DNA of 64,000 bases from Cerioporus squamosus (Eukaryota > Basidiomycota > Agaricomycetes > Polyporales > Polyporaceae): positions 806,001 through 870,000 of the forward strand of contig JABYQS010000002.1 of NCBI GenBank assembly GCA_022592435.1, written 5' to 3'. Shown in pieces: positions 20,705-32,951 of the stretch. Position 1 is the first letter of the stretch. The number at the start of each line of letters is the position of its first letter. The translations under genes and the position numbers were made by a program. The notes under the pieces were generated by a model, which did no database searches, was not told where the DNA came from, and was given only the letters and a program-made list of their open reading frames with translations.

Positions 20705-22039
20705 ATGTCTTCCTCCATCCCCGTCACCGTCGACCCGCCCTCGCCCCCGCCTGCTCCTGGTCCCTCCTCCTCCTCACGCTGGCCGTTCGGTTACTACAAC
20801 CGCTTCTCAGCATGGAGGACATCCCTCGACCTCCCCAACCCGGGCACCTCTGAAAACCTCACAAAGGAGGCAAAGGGTACGTCGTGCCAGCTACGTCCCA
20901 AGTGGCACAACTCATCCCAGACTCTAGGCACCCTTCTGAACAACTACTTGTTCGATGGCGCGAGGGCCGAGCTCTCGAAGAGCCTCTCCATGAACCCCAT
21001 GTTCTCGGTGACGCATTCATTCAACCTTGGCTCGCAAACAGTCCCGCCATCATATGGCTTTGGCGCGATGTTTGCGAACGAGAAGGTCAGCGCATACGGA
21101 GCTGCTTGCGTGTGACGAGAGGTGCTCATATCGTTGACACGTCGCAGCTCTTCTTGCACGGTAACGTCGACCACGAGGGTAACCTGTCAGCACGACTCAA
21201 CCAGGGCTGGAACGCGAACAATGTCTCGAAGGTTCAAGCGCAGGTATGTCCTACATATCTTTCTGAGCGCTGCCACCACGACTTGTTACGGCGGCGACAC
21301 CATGAATGCCCGGTGGGCTAACCGCCACGTCCGCAGTTGTCGGGTTCACCAGGTCAGAGTGTCCTCCAGGTCGAGCACGATTACAGCGGCTCCGACTTCA
21401 CCCTGAACGCGAAGGCGGTCAACCCCTCCCCTTCGGACCTCACGGGCATCTACATGGGCTCCTACCTCCAGTCCTTCACGAAAAACCTCGCGCTCGGCGT
21501 CGAGGGTATCCTCCAGCGCCAAACGCCGGACATGGCCGAGATCGCCACCGCGTACCTCGCAAAGTACACGAGCACGGACAAGAGCTGGATCGCGACCGCG
21601 CAGCTGCAGGGCGCGGGCATCCTCCAGGCGACGTACTGGCAGAAGCTGAGCGACAAGGTCGACGTCGCGGCCGACCTCCAGGTGGTCGCCGCCCCCGGGA
21701 GGAGAGACGCGCTCGCGACGCTTGCGGCGCGGTACGAGCTCCGCATGGCGTCCTTCCGCGCCCAGCTCGACTCGACGGGCAAGGTGTCCGCGTTCCTCGA
21801 GCAGAAGTTCGCCCCGACGTTCTCGTTCATGGTCTCCGGTGAGATCGACCACTTCAAGGTGCGCAGCAGCAGCCCCCTTCTCCCGTCGCGTACCTGACCG
21901 CCCGCTGACTCACTCCTCTCTGCAGAACGCGGCGAAGGTCGGCGTGGGCGTGATGATCGAGAGCAGCAGCATGACCCCCGAGGAGATGGGCCTTGTCCCG
22001 CCACCCGGGCACCTCCCCATGCCCATGCCCCAGCCGTGA
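20705..22039 (+). CDS. TOM40: Mitochondrial import receptor channel TOM40
   Basis: Beta-barrel pore of the outer-membrane TOM complex that passes nearly all imported precursors. Exons are 20705-20876, 20928-21085, 21148-21243, 21337-21858 and 21926-22039, giving 353 residues. An N-terminal Pro/Ser-rich arm leads into FGYYNRFSAWRTSLDLPNPG. The barrel follows with FDGARAELSKSLSMNP, FSVTHSFNLGSQ, YGFGAMFANEK, NVDHEGNLSARLNQGW, QVEHDYSGSDFTLNAKAVNP and the conserved GSYLQSFTKNLALGVEG. The last strands contain AKVGVGVMIESSSM before a Pro/Met tail. The first intron is 51 nt and has no stop, so an unspliced reading would wrongly insert 17 residues. Divergent from Hsp70. Confidence 0.96.
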
Positions 22040-22691
22040 GATGGACAAGTTTTCTTTTACTCTATCGCGTAGAATATTAGGTGCTCATCGCATCCCTACC
22101 CCCTCCTCATGCTCTGATAATATTGCAATCGCATCCTGCATTGTCGCCGCATACACGATGTCTTCTCCATGTGTGCCACGGTCCATCTTTCCCTGTCATC
22201 TGTCGGTCAAGGTTGTTGTGGAGGTTGTTGAGCGCGACCTCGACTCTGATTATGTCAACAGATGAGTATGAATGTGAATGTTATGTTGATCGTCAATCAA
22301 ATTCTTGGTGACACGTTATACAGCTTGCGTCCAAGTTGGTACTGTTCAGGTACTGTGTTATGCATACGGCTCTGTATGGTGCTCGCGTGAGGCAGATGCA
22401 TAAAGCCTATAGATGATCTGCCCCGCGTGGTTCAACGTATGGCGACCGCCGACACCCAGATCTTAGCGATCGTTGTTTTACGATGTCCTGCAAAAGCAGC
22501 CATTTGCGCCCGGCGTATGTACGCAGTCCGCAGACGTGCGGTGGCTTCATCTCGTACGCAGTCAGGGTACGAGTCAAGTACTGTCAGACCATGGTAAGGC
22601 CAGGTTCTCCGATACAGGATAACATATGCACAGAACAAGAGTGAGACAGGGCCAGAACAAGCCGTCAGCGACCATGGACATGTACAGGATG
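22040..22691. other. Convergent intergenic region
   Basis: About 650 bp between the TOM40 stop and the CCCH paralogue 2 stop. No gene, repeat or RNA is apparent. Confidence 0.6.
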
Positions 22692-24955
22692 TTAGGGCGG
22701 GCGTGCCGTACTCTTGCCCTTGTCGACAGAGACAGATGTGGAGGGACCAGGAGCAGCGGTCGTAGCAGCGTTACCAACCGCAGGGGGTTGTCTAAACCTG
22801 TCAACCCACGCAGAGATGGCCTCGACCGCCCGTATGGTGGGAGAGATCTGGGCCATGAGACTACCGTTGACCTCGTTCATCTGGTCCTTCAGCAGCTTGT
22901 CGATCTCCGCCTGGAGGTCGCTCAGGAGCGGCTGGATGTCGTCCCGCACAGCTCGAAGCAGACGAGGCTGGATCGTGGTGGCGATCTCAGCAGCAGATGG
23001 CGGATGGGGAGCCGGCGGTTGGGGCGGCTGGGAGATGAACGCGGTCACGGCGGCGGTGAGGGCCTCGAGCGTGTTCCTCTTCTCCTCGAGCTTCCGCATC
23101 ATCTCTGTCTGAGTTTCTTGCAGCTGCAGCGATGTGAGCGTCGAGTTGGCCGCGCACCGAGCCTCCCGATACATACCTTCGTGATGTGCGCCTGGAGCAC
23201 CTTGTTCTCCTTCTGCAGGTCGTCGTACTTGGCATCCTGGGCGACGCCGTTGAGCTTCAGCTGTTCCAGCCCAGTCGTGATATCTCCTGCACTGTTGCCT
23301 GCATCGCCGACGACTCGCTCGAGCTTCTCGTACCTCTCTGTCAACTCGGCGTTGGATGCGCCATTCAGGCTCCTCGAGACGCCGCGGTAGTCGAGTTGCG
23401 CTTCCACCTCGTCCGCGACATTATTGTCGTACTGCCGCATGTCATTCTCCAGGCCGGCTATACGGCCGTCCAGAGACACAAGTCGATCCTTCAGGACATC
23501 GAAGTCGGCAGCGGTAGGATCGGAGACCTGCGTGCTCGGCTCTGAGCTTTGCTCTATCGAGAGTCGACGACGTTTCTTGGGACGATCAGCCGGTATCTCG
23601 CCAGCTTCGGGTTTCGAGGAGGGACCCGCGGTTGCGGCGGGAGCAACGGGAGGCGGCAGGGTGATGGAGGCAGCTGCAGCGCGGAGCTTCTCGACATGTG
23701 CGAAGAGCGCCTCGACGTCCCTGCGTAGGGCGGAAAGGGATTGGGTCATCTTGTCGAACGCTGCGTCGCTTGCTCGGGACGATGGGGGTGCCACGAAGGG
23801 GTAGTAGTCTGAAGGAACGAGCTTCGAGAGGGTCGCGTCGAGCTCTGCCTGCTTCGCCTGAGCTTGTTGCTTCGTGGTGGCGATCAGCTCCTCCATCGCG
23901 GCCTTGTCCGCACTCTCGAGGCGTTCGAAACCCACAGACTTGGACAGTCGCTCGTACTTCAGAACGTCCTCGTGGAGGCGTACAAGCTCTCCGCGCGCGA
24001 GTACGGAGTCCGTCAGGAACCTGGTGCAGCGTGCGTAGCGGGGGGTGGAACATCTTGAATATCTTGGCAAGGGAGGAGACAACATCGACTTCACTCACTT
24101 GACGCGTTCCATCCATATCCTACGCCGCTCCTCCTCGGGCACCTCCCTCGGTCGCCGCGAGCGAGAAGGAGATGTCGACCGACTGCCCCGCTCGCGCGAC
24201 CGGTCGTCCCGCCGTCTCCGCTCGTCCTCCCTTCTCCTGTCGTCCTCCCTATCTCTTCTTCGGTCATCATACCTCCTGTCGTCATCCCTGCGCCTCCCGT
24301 CGTCCCGCTTCCTGTCCTCATCCCGGTACCGCATCCGCTCCTCCTCTCTCCGGCGCTCTGCTGGGGGCAGACTGGAATACGACGACGTCTTGCGAACACG
24401 TGGGGCTGAGGAAGACGCAATGGAAGATGCTCCCGGGGAAGTGTCGCGCGGGCGTCCGTAGCGGGTGCGAGACGGGGAGCGAGTGGCACTGTCTCGGTCG
24501 CGGTCGCGGTCACGGTCTGAGCCGTGCGCGGAAGACGCGCTCACGACGCGTTCTACGCTCCTGGGCGGCAATTCCTTTGTCGTGCTCGCCGGTGGTGGGC
24601 CCGGAGGCGGAGGCGGAGGCATCCCTGGCGGCGGAGGCAGCGGTCCATACGTGGAAGGCGAAGTCGACCGCGGTATAAGACCCCCATACGCCGACACAGA
24701 TTTAGAGGCCTTCGCCCACTGCGGGTCTTCGGGGTGGGCATAATTGCAAGTAGCGCCCAATTCGCATCCCTTCTTGTCTACGTGATGACGGTTTGGCAAT
24801 GGCGCGCCGTCGTTGTCGTACCACTGAGCACCGAGGAGGTGGTTAAATGCAGGTATGTGCACAAGCTTGAAGCAGCGCAGCGGAGTATGGCCAGGCTTAC
24901 GTACATAACATCGACGCTTCTTCCACATTGGACCCTTCCATAGATGCTTGGGCAT
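22692..24955 (-). CDS. CCCH zinc finger / RD-rich / coiled-coil protein (paralogue 2)
   Basis: Exons in transcript order are 24905-24955, 24099-24823, 23177-24020 and 22692-23123, giving 683 residues. As in paralogue 1, exon 1 ends just after the first finger cysteine, and the finger finishes in exon 2 (C-x20-C-x5-C-x3-H, residues 16-47, closing with NYAHPEDPQW). The linker differs: a Pro-rich part and a long RD/RS-rich stretch typical of mRNA-processing factors. The C-terminal half is coiled coil, with a basic PKKRRR patch near its middle. It ends in ISPTIRAVEAISAWVDRF, aligning with the C-terminus of paralogue 1. The first intron (24824-24904, 81 nt) is stop-free and divisible by three. The acceptor of exon 3 could instead lie 33 nt upstream, also in frame. 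Confidence 0.8.
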
Positions 24956-25201
24956 GTCGCTTATGTTTCTGCAGCAACGTCGAGAGAGGCTAAGGGAAAT
25001 GTAGGAGAGGGGAGGAGACGAAGGACAATGTACAGACAATGTACTTGAGTGTGGCTGCTCAAACTGGTAACTGGCGCCGAAGCCCTGTTTTCGGGGAGGG
25101 ATTTGCATTGTCAATCCGGAAGAAGTGCGCGTGCGCATGACACGCCCGAACTAATCGCGGACAAAGGGATGGTTATGATAGGCAATGGCCCACAACGTCC
25201 G

Positions 25202-27590
25202 CTACAGGTCTGCAAACTCTGCGTCGAACTCGCCCTGGCTCACTTGGCCCTTCTTCACCCGCTTCGCCATCCTCTCCTCCTTCGCCAACGCCTCCCAGTC
25301 ATCCTCGTCCTCCTCGCTACCCGCTGCGTCGTCTCGCCCCCGCTTCGTGCCCGCCTCCGTGTTCGCAGCAGCCTGCGTCTTCTGCCACTTCTTCTTCCGG
25401 ACCTTCTTCTCGCGCCGCTTGTCACGCTCCTCTCTCTTCCGTTCTTTGTTGCTCCATGCGGCGTTAGCCTTCTCCTTCTCTGCCCTCTCCTCCTTACGTC
25501 TCCTGATCTCCTCGGCATCGGGTGTGGGCTGGGAAGCCTCTGCGAGTCGCTTGGCCTCCTGTGCCTTGTCTGCGTAGGCATATGCATTCCACTATAACAG
25601 AGTCAGCATGAGGAAATAGCATACCCAACCCCGATACTTACGTCCACGTCTGCGTCTTCCCAGCCCTCCCTCGATACGTCCTTCAGCTCTGGCATGCGCG
25701 GTAGTCGGAGGAGCCCGAAGCTCTTCGCCAGACCGATAAAGTCCAAGTCTTTCACCCGGAATATATATGACGCTTCATGCTTTGAATACGCTCGGACGAA
25801 CGACACGAAAGCCTTCGCGGCCTGCGTATACAGTCAGTACCCGAGACGCTGAGAGCGAACGCTGTGTCTAACCTTGTCGTTCAATCCTCGATCGGTCAAC
25901 ACCTGCTGCCGTATGCATGCGAGCACACGGGCGACGTCTGGGTCTTCAGAATCCTCGCCATCCACCGAGACAGCGGTGCCATCCCTGGAGAATCGAGGCC
26001 GCTCTTTCATGGGGATCTTGCGGACCGCCATGAACTCAACGTAATCGACCTCGCGCCCCACGAGAAGCACCCATGCCGTCCCGCTGCGGCCTGCACGCGC
26101 GGTGCGCCCGCAGCGGTGTGAAAATGACTTGGTGTCAGTGGGCGGGTCGAACTGTATGACGACGTCAACGTCAGGGAGGTCAAGGCCCCGCGCTGCAACG
26201 TCGGTTGCTAGGAGAATGGATGGAGAGGATGGGAGAGCCGCAGAGTTCGTGAAGTTGGCAAGTGTCTTCGTGCGAGTACTGGGCGGCAAGTGCCCGTGCA
26301 GGGAGAACAAGCTGGTGTGAGATGGTAGCAGTGGAGCAAGGACCTGTGGAGTTGATTAGTGAACGCGAACTCCTGATCAATCGACATCACTTACGCGATA
26401 GAAGTAATCTACACATGCGCAAGTCGCAAAGTAGACAATAAATCGAGAGGACCGCTGAGTCTCTACTTCATGCCATATGATGCGTGTCAGCTGCAGCATC
26501 TTCTCGGAGGCCGAACACGACATGTAGTAATTTTGCAAACTGTCAACATGATCAGTACTGCATCTGAGAGACATGGTGCTGACAAGATGCTTACTTCGCA
26601 GGTATTCGCCTCTCTTCTATGAGTTCCTTCGTGCCTTCCGCAGCGGCGCCCTTGCCCTTCGTCTTCTTCGACTGGACCTTGACCACTATACGGGCCGGAT
26701 TTCGCAGGCCCACGCGCACCAGCTCTGACAGCGCATCAGCATCTGTCATGGTTGCGCTGAACAGGCCCGTCCGGCGCTGCTTCGGCAGATGGGTCAATAT
26801 GCGAGTCAAAGTCGCGTGAAACCCGAGATCCAGGAGGCTGGCGCAAGGGTTAGTTTTGCGACGTGGCACATTGGCAGCTTACATACCGGTCTGCCTCATC
26901 AAGGACCAGAACCTCCAACTCCCTGACACTCACGACATTCTTGCCCTTGCCGAGCAAGAATTCCTCCATGCGTCCTGGCGTGCCGATGACAATATCTGCC
27001 CCGGTAGAGAGGAACCGCTGGAGATCCTCTGCGGGTGGGGAGTCGGACGAGATGATGAGTAGCGGCGGGGGATATTCGGGGGCAGAGTCAAGTTGGACGT
27101 CTGACCCAGTAGCTTCATCAGGAGAAGGAGAAGCCCGCCGCGGAGAAGGCTGCGAGGACAGGAACAGGGAGAATATGGAGTGTATCTGGGTGGCAAGCTC
27201 CCTGCGAAGACGTTCACGTTCAAAGAGCATCCAGGAGCGTTTCAAGGGAGAAACGCACCTCGTCGGACTGATCACAAGTGCGCCGATCTCATTTTTGGCC
27301 AGCTTCCGCTCCCGCCGTATCAGCTTCTCCAGGATGGGTATGACAAAGGCAAGCGTCTTCCCGGAGCCTGTGACGGCTTCGACCACGACGTCCTTGTGAC
27401 GCATGAAGAGGGGGATGGTGGATGCCTGTACAGGCGTCATTTGAGTATGTCCCATGGAATGGATAACATCTAGGCTGAGTAGAAGTCATTTCGGTTCGGT
27501 GCAAGATGCGCAGAGCTGTACGTACATCCATGGCGTAAGAGTTACGGGTAGAGAGTCCCACTTCCCCGCGAACGCGGTCGAGGCAGCCAT
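25202..27590 (-). CDS. SPB4: ATP-dependent rRNA helicase Spb4 (DEAD-box, DDX55-like)
   Basis: Nucleolar helicase of 60S ribosomal subunit assembly. Exons in transcript order are 27526-27590, 27259-27474, 26887-27201, 26595-26837, 26395-26539, 25873-26343, 25642-25821 and 25202-25591, giving 674 residues. Helicase motifs appear in order: [10 protein letters not shown] (Q motif), AVTGSGKT (I), SPTRELA (Ia), GTPGR (Ib), VLDEADR (II), SAT (III), [10 protein letters not shown] (V) and [10 protein letters not shown] (VI). The Spb4-specific C-terminal block [29 protein letters not shown] follows. The tail is Lys/Glu-rich (KKVRKKKW). The start codon is 266 bp from that of Sog2 on the other strand. 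Confidence 0.95.
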
Positions 27591-27856
27591 GGCGGTAAAG
27601 CTGAAGGGAGGCAAAGTCTCGGGCGCTCGCAAACTTGACGCGGGTGTCACGCGTGCGCGTGAGAGGAACGCGTGACGGTGACGGTTGAAACGATCTTTCA
27701 GGACAGGCATGTCCGTTCTCCAGGGACCGCGTCCTGCACAGGCTCTGGCCATTCGAGTCCCACTTAGCCCGGTCCTCGCGCTCCCAGCGACTGCTCCTCC
27801 CGCCATCTCCCTCTCGAGCTCTGGGCTGTCTCTGCTCCTAACAGGTCGCTTGCTGC

Positions 27857-30800
27857 ATGTCTGGTTCTGATGGCGAACATTCCCTACGCAAGACCCCCTC
27901 AACGCTGAGGAATGCCTCACTGTCACCTCTTCCTTCCCTGTCGCTGACTCGCGACCATATCACTGAGGCTCTTGCAAAGTCACCGGATGGAGGCGCCACT
28001 CTTGATCTAGCGTACAAGGGTCTCACCGATGTCGGAGAGTCAGGAGCGGAGGAACTCGCCACTGTTGGCCAGGACGACGAGACAATAACGGAGAGTCCCG
28101 TTATTCGGTGTGTGTCCTAGTGTCCTGGCTACGTGCGCGTTCTGAATTTGGGGTATAGTATTGCGCTCGCACACAACCGGCTCACTACTCTACCCATGGC
28201 CTTCTCCCTGCTGTCACGTCTGCGTTACCTTGTGCTGAAGAACAACAGTTTCACCGTATTTCCTGACGTCGTATGTCGGCTTCGCTCCTGCGCGCGCGTA
28301 TTGGCTGAGCCTGTCTCTAGCTCACCGTCATGCCGTCGCTGGAAATCCTGGATATCAGCCGTAACAAGATCAAGCGCCTTCCCTCCGAACCCGGCTCGTT
28401 GGTTAACTTGCGGGTACGAACCTTTCCTTCTTCGACCTATTGTTCCGTGCATCGTCGTTTACGGCAATGGCACCGGAGTCCGTGTCGTGACAAGCGTTCA
28501 GCCGAGTCATGAGGAGACAGACGCAACAATAGCTGGAGCGGCTGGCTGGGCTCTGTACGTTGGTTCCTGCAGGAGAGCGTCAACGTACTCCACGAACGTG
28601 ACGCCTTGCCATGCAGTGCGATATCCCCGGCGAGGGATTTACCCACCTGTCTGCTTGACAGAGTGACGCGTGCTATACTATACGCAGACGTTGCCCAACC
28701 TTCTGTCTGTTCCTGCTGCCGTCTGTGCTAATGCTAACTGATATAACTCTAACTCTAGGTGTTCTCACTCGCGCGGAACAAGCTGCACCGTCTGCCAGCT
28801 TACCTAGTGCAGTTCCGCCAACTGAACCTGCTGAAGGTGGACCAGAACCCCTTGGAATGGCCGCCGGCGTCCGTGCTCGGACCAGGGAAAGACACCAGCG
28901 ATCCTCAGCAGATGGCTGAATGGGTCCGACATCTACAGACGTGGCTGCAAGAGAACGCCGGCACTCCGGGTGAGCGCAAGCAGAGTGACGATTCGATGTC
29001 AGGTGAACCCGGTAACGATTCGTCTAGCTTGTGAGTAATGTACCTCCTGTGCGCTTGCCCTCAGAGCTCACGTTCTAGCTTCAGCTTGGATGCGCCTAGA
29101 GGAGACAGAACACCCTCAGTATCTGACTCTGCGTACCACTCCCGCTCTTACTCCTTAGAGTCGGATACATCGTCATACTTCCAGCTTGATCCTGCTTCTC
29201 CTGGGCCTTCTCGGAAATTTGCTGAGGGTGGGCCTCGCCTCCATCTTGATCCTTTCTTCTCCCATCTCGCATCCTCGAAGAGCACCACGCCCTCTCCTCT
29301 GTCGCCTGACGGCATCACCTCACCTATCGACGAACATCCTCTGACGAACGGGATCCATGCCGGCCATGCTCGTATCGCCTCCTCTCATGCTCATGTGAAC
29401 GGTAATGGCGTCCACAAGGTACCGCCGAGGTACAGCCCTTCTGCGAAGAACAGCGCACCCGATCTTAGGCCCACACGATTGCATCTCCCCAATGGCACGC
29501 AGCGCTCAGCCACCCACGCCGCTGACCACTTTCCTAGGTTCGTGTTATGCGAACGTGCGATGGATGTCCACCGTGCTCACCTGTTGTCAGCTTCTCACAT
29601 CATCCACATAACTCCATCACTGACGAGCCTGTATCTGCGTCTCCAATATCTATCGACCGGCCAGTGCCCTCGATGGATACTGAGCGCAACTCATACTTCC
29701 GTCGACTCTCCACTCTGTCAGCCGCTACCATCTCGAAGGCCATCCCAGAATCCCTCCTCGCCGTTGTTGATGCTGTGCGGGGGATTCTGTTCGCGCTGTC
29801 CCAGATCTACCAGACGCTGCAACACTACACCGTGTATGCCATAGACGAGCGCTTGTCGGCGGTGCTGCAGAAGGTCCTTGGGCCTGCCAGCATGTATATG
29901 TCGCAGCTCATTCAGGCGCTGGACCGGTTCGACGCTGTGAGCAGGCGAGCATTGCCTAGTCCGTCAATATGCCGTGCGGTGGTGGAGAACTGTCGGGACA
30001 ATGTGACGGTTTTTGGGAAGGCGGTGGGGATGCTGTCGCTACAGCTCAAGGTTCTGGCAAAGCATGACGACGTGCGCTATACGCGACAAATGCTGCTGGT
30101 CTTGTATGGTGCCATGTCGGAGATTGCGGCCTCTTGGCAGTCCATGGCGACGCACATCGATGCTGTACGACCTTACCTATGGGAGACAAGGCCCCCGCCG
30201 GTATCGAAATCGTACGGCTCGAAGACACCAACACTACGCTCGACGAGTACGATGGGGGTGGACAAGCCACGACCGCCGGCGTCCGCACCTCCCATGACCT
30301 CTTCGCCGTTCCTTCCTGCGCAGCAGCCAGAGACGCCGCAGCGGTCGCATCTACGAACGAACACAGCACAGCGCTCGCTGGATCTGGGGAAGAGCCATGT
30401 GAGCCGGCGACATGCTGGCTCGTTCAGCTCGAAGGACGTCGAGATCGGGAAGAGGCTGCCGTCACACGTCGACCCGCCCCCTTCACTTCCGCATAGCTTC
30501 AATTTGAACGGGGCGGCGCACTCGACACCGACTCCGGCGATGCGAACATTGCGGCGGCTTGTACTTCCACTCGGGCAACAGGCACACGAGCTGCAGATAG
30601 GAAGCCATTCAAGAAGTCACTCACGGCAAGGGTCGCAGAACTCGTTGCTCGGAGCGTCGACCTCCTCTCCGTCGCTTAGCGGGTTGTCAGCTTCCGGGAC
30701 GACGACTCTTCTGGATAAGGAGGTGATCGGTGCGATGCGATCTGCGGTAGAGGGCGCGCCTGAGATCTGGGAGCTGATGGACGAGATGCTGGACACGGAG

Positions 30801-31520
30801 GGTGCGGACGAGAAGGACGACTTCCGAGAGATGCTTGGGCGGGCGAAGGACGTGACGGAACGACTGAGGGAGAGCATCGCGGCCGTGCAAGAGGGGGCAC
30901 ACTCTCAAGCCGTGGATGCGAAAGCGCTCCGCGACGATGCGCATATATTCGTCAAGGTGAGTCTGCGCGTTCCACTATGCGCTGCCTCGTGTCCTACACC
31001 TGTCTGCTCTGGGCGTGTCTGCAAACCGGGGCTGTTTTTCCCGGATGGCGGTCATCGTCTGTATCCATCCTCGCGCATGTATATGATGCGTCAGACCTTT
31101 CTTCTCTCAGTGATACCGTACGCTAACACCATCTTGCCCTGCCAGACTGTCATCCAACTGTCGAACGCGCTCAAGACACGAGGGGCAACGAGCGGCGGCA
31201 CCGGCTTGACCGCTGCGGCATCGATCGCCGCCGGCCAGGCCCCGCAGGCTAACCCAAATCCGCTCTCATCGACGCTCAGGACGAAGATGGTCAAGCTCAC
31301 GAACGCGACGCAGGAGTTCGTCATGCTCCTGCACGTCTCCTCGTTTTCACCCGCGCCGACGCCCGGGATGCGCTCGTACTCCCCTATGGTCGGCCTCGCT
31401 GCACAGCCGTCGCCGCTGCCTACGCCTGTGCCGGCCCCCGGGCTGGAGGATGGGCGACTGGCGTCCAACTTGTCGCGCAATCGGAGTGCCAACCCCTCTT
31501 GGGGCTCGAAGCTGCTATAG
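27857..31520 (+). CDS. SOG2: Leucine-rich-repeat RAM-pathway protein Sog2
   Basis: Component of the RAM network (with Cbk1/Mob2, Kic1, Hym1, Tao3 in yeast) that controls polarity, septation and wall remodelling. Exons are 27857-28107, 28159-28270, 28321-28413, 28759-29030, 29079-29537, 29591-30956 and 31146-31520, giving 975 residues. The N-terminus carries LRRs: [55 protein letters not shown] and [16 protein letters not shown] Ser/Pro-rich linker leads to the conserved SOG2 domain ([46 protein letters not shown]). The tail is Ser/Pro-rich. The 345-nt intron 28414-28758 is exceptional in length, but it joins two halves of one LRR cleanly. Confidence 0.92.
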
Positions 31521-32847
31521 CTGTGGTGTGGGCCCAGGCCTTATCGCCGTGCTGCCTGCTTGACGCCGCTTTGGGCTGTCGGAGCGGCGTACTTGGAGGA
31601 AGCCATGGACGGGAGCAACCAGCTTTCTGCATATCTCCGGCGTTGGAGGTCAACATCGGGCGCCGCTGTGCGGGCAGTGTTATTATTGGGATATGCGGTG
31701 GTGTGGCCATTGACACGATGGCAGGGGTCGACGACACGTTTCTCGACGACGTTCAACGGATTCCGAACACTTTTCGGTCGCTCGGTCGACATAACTTATC
31801 GCCACTAATGTTTCGCGTTGCATTTATCACCCGTGACCCCATCCATCACGTTGCATCTATATCCTGCCGTGTTGTGTACGTACGCTCATGTCCTAATGTC
31901 TTCATACTCTTAGTCTAGCATGCCACTGCATCTGTCTTATGTCTTCTGCCAGCCGTCGTGTGCGAGTGCGCTGGCGAAGACCAAAGTGTTTGACGACCGA
32001 CACGACAGTTAACCACATGGAATGCAATCTACCCGAACGTCGAACGTTGGGCATTTGGATATCCTCCTCCTGCCTCCCCTCGTGGGAATTTCACTGGGTC
32101 TAAGCGCTCTTGATGCTTGAGCTTCGACCTCCTCGTACATAAGTATTGGGTACCTACCGTGGACTTGGTATGAGTGTTATTCTCCGGAGCGGGCCCTAGC
32201 CGGCCGCGCTGTTTGCGGGAGCAGAGTTATTCTCCGGTAGATCGGTCTTGCAAGACCTCTTATGGTGCGCGACATGCTCAGGTAATGATTGGGGACAAGA
32301 ACCATCTCGTCGCTGCCAATTAATAGTCGGAACTTTCCCACGACCATCCGGATGACTTAACATCTACTTACCATCTAATTGATCATCGGGGACCATCTAT
32401 TGACTTATCCACATCATCTGAAAGGTATCTGGCACCATCCCGGTGGCATCCGCTTTAAATCCAGGGCGTCTGAAATATTTAAGTCATCTGGATTAATCCA
32501 GATGACCTTCGGAAAGTTCCGATAATTATTTTTTTATCTTGAGCTTCCTGCCCTGTCCCACAGTGCATATGACGACTCAGAGTGTCTTTGGCAGCAGATG
32601 GTTCGTTAAAACTCTTCTGAGGTTTCTGCATTTTCTTCCCGCCTCGAAGTTATGTTTCGAAGAGTACACAATTGAATATTGACATGTCGCGCGCTGGTTG
32701 AACTCTAGGGCGCTTAAGCTAGTGAAAGTTCCCACGGAGGACTCTATCAATCACCCCAGACCTCCTCCCCCTCTCCTCCCTCCTCCTCCTTTTTCTCCTC
32801 GTACCTACTCTCCGTACGATACGAGGGGGAACAGTGATGAATAAAAT
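31521..32847. other. AT-richer intergenic region with mobile-element remnant
   Basis: No gene is supported in these 1.3 kb. The region is visibly more AT-rich than its surroundings. It contains the MITE-like element at 32323-32523 and a 13-bp direct repeat AGTTATTCTCCGG-like (near 32174 and 32226). A CT-rich tract lies near 32760-32800. Confidence 0.65.
32323..32523. mobile_element. MITE-like element with terminal inverted repeats
   Basis: A ~201-bp AT-rich block is bounded by inverted repeats. The left end, ATAGTCGGAACTTTCC, matches the reverse complement of the right end, ATCGGAACTTTCC, apart from a 3-bp indel. Inner arms also pair: GGATGACTTAA near 32351 against TTAAGTCATCTGG near 32479. 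The element is flanked by AATTA on both sides (32318-32322 and 32524-32528), which would be a 5-bp target-site duplication. No coding capacity. It is rich in CATC/CATCT units. Structure is seen directly; mobility is inference. Confidence 0.6.
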
Positions 32848-32951
32848 TGGTCCCTCCGAGGATCGAACTCGGAACCCTTGCATGCCTTCAAGAGTTCAAG
32901 GCAGAGATAACCCTATAAGTACAAAGCTCTAACCAGTTGAGCTAAGGGACC
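32848..32951 (-). tRNA. tRNA-Ile(UAU), intron-containing
   Basis: The cloverleaf folds completely on the minus strand. The 7-bp acceptor GGTCCCT/AGGGACC closes on discriminator A. The D-arm is GCTC/GAGC and the anticodon stem TTGTA/TGCAA includes one G-U pair. The loop is CUUAUAA with anticodon UAU, the variable loop has 5 nt, and the T-arm is CCGAG/CTCGG around TTCGATC. A 30-nt intron (32884-32913) sits after position 37, the canonical place. The mature length is 74 nt. A TTTT pol III terminator follows on the minus strand at about 32843-32846. The gene reads the rare AUA codon. Confidence 0.93.
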
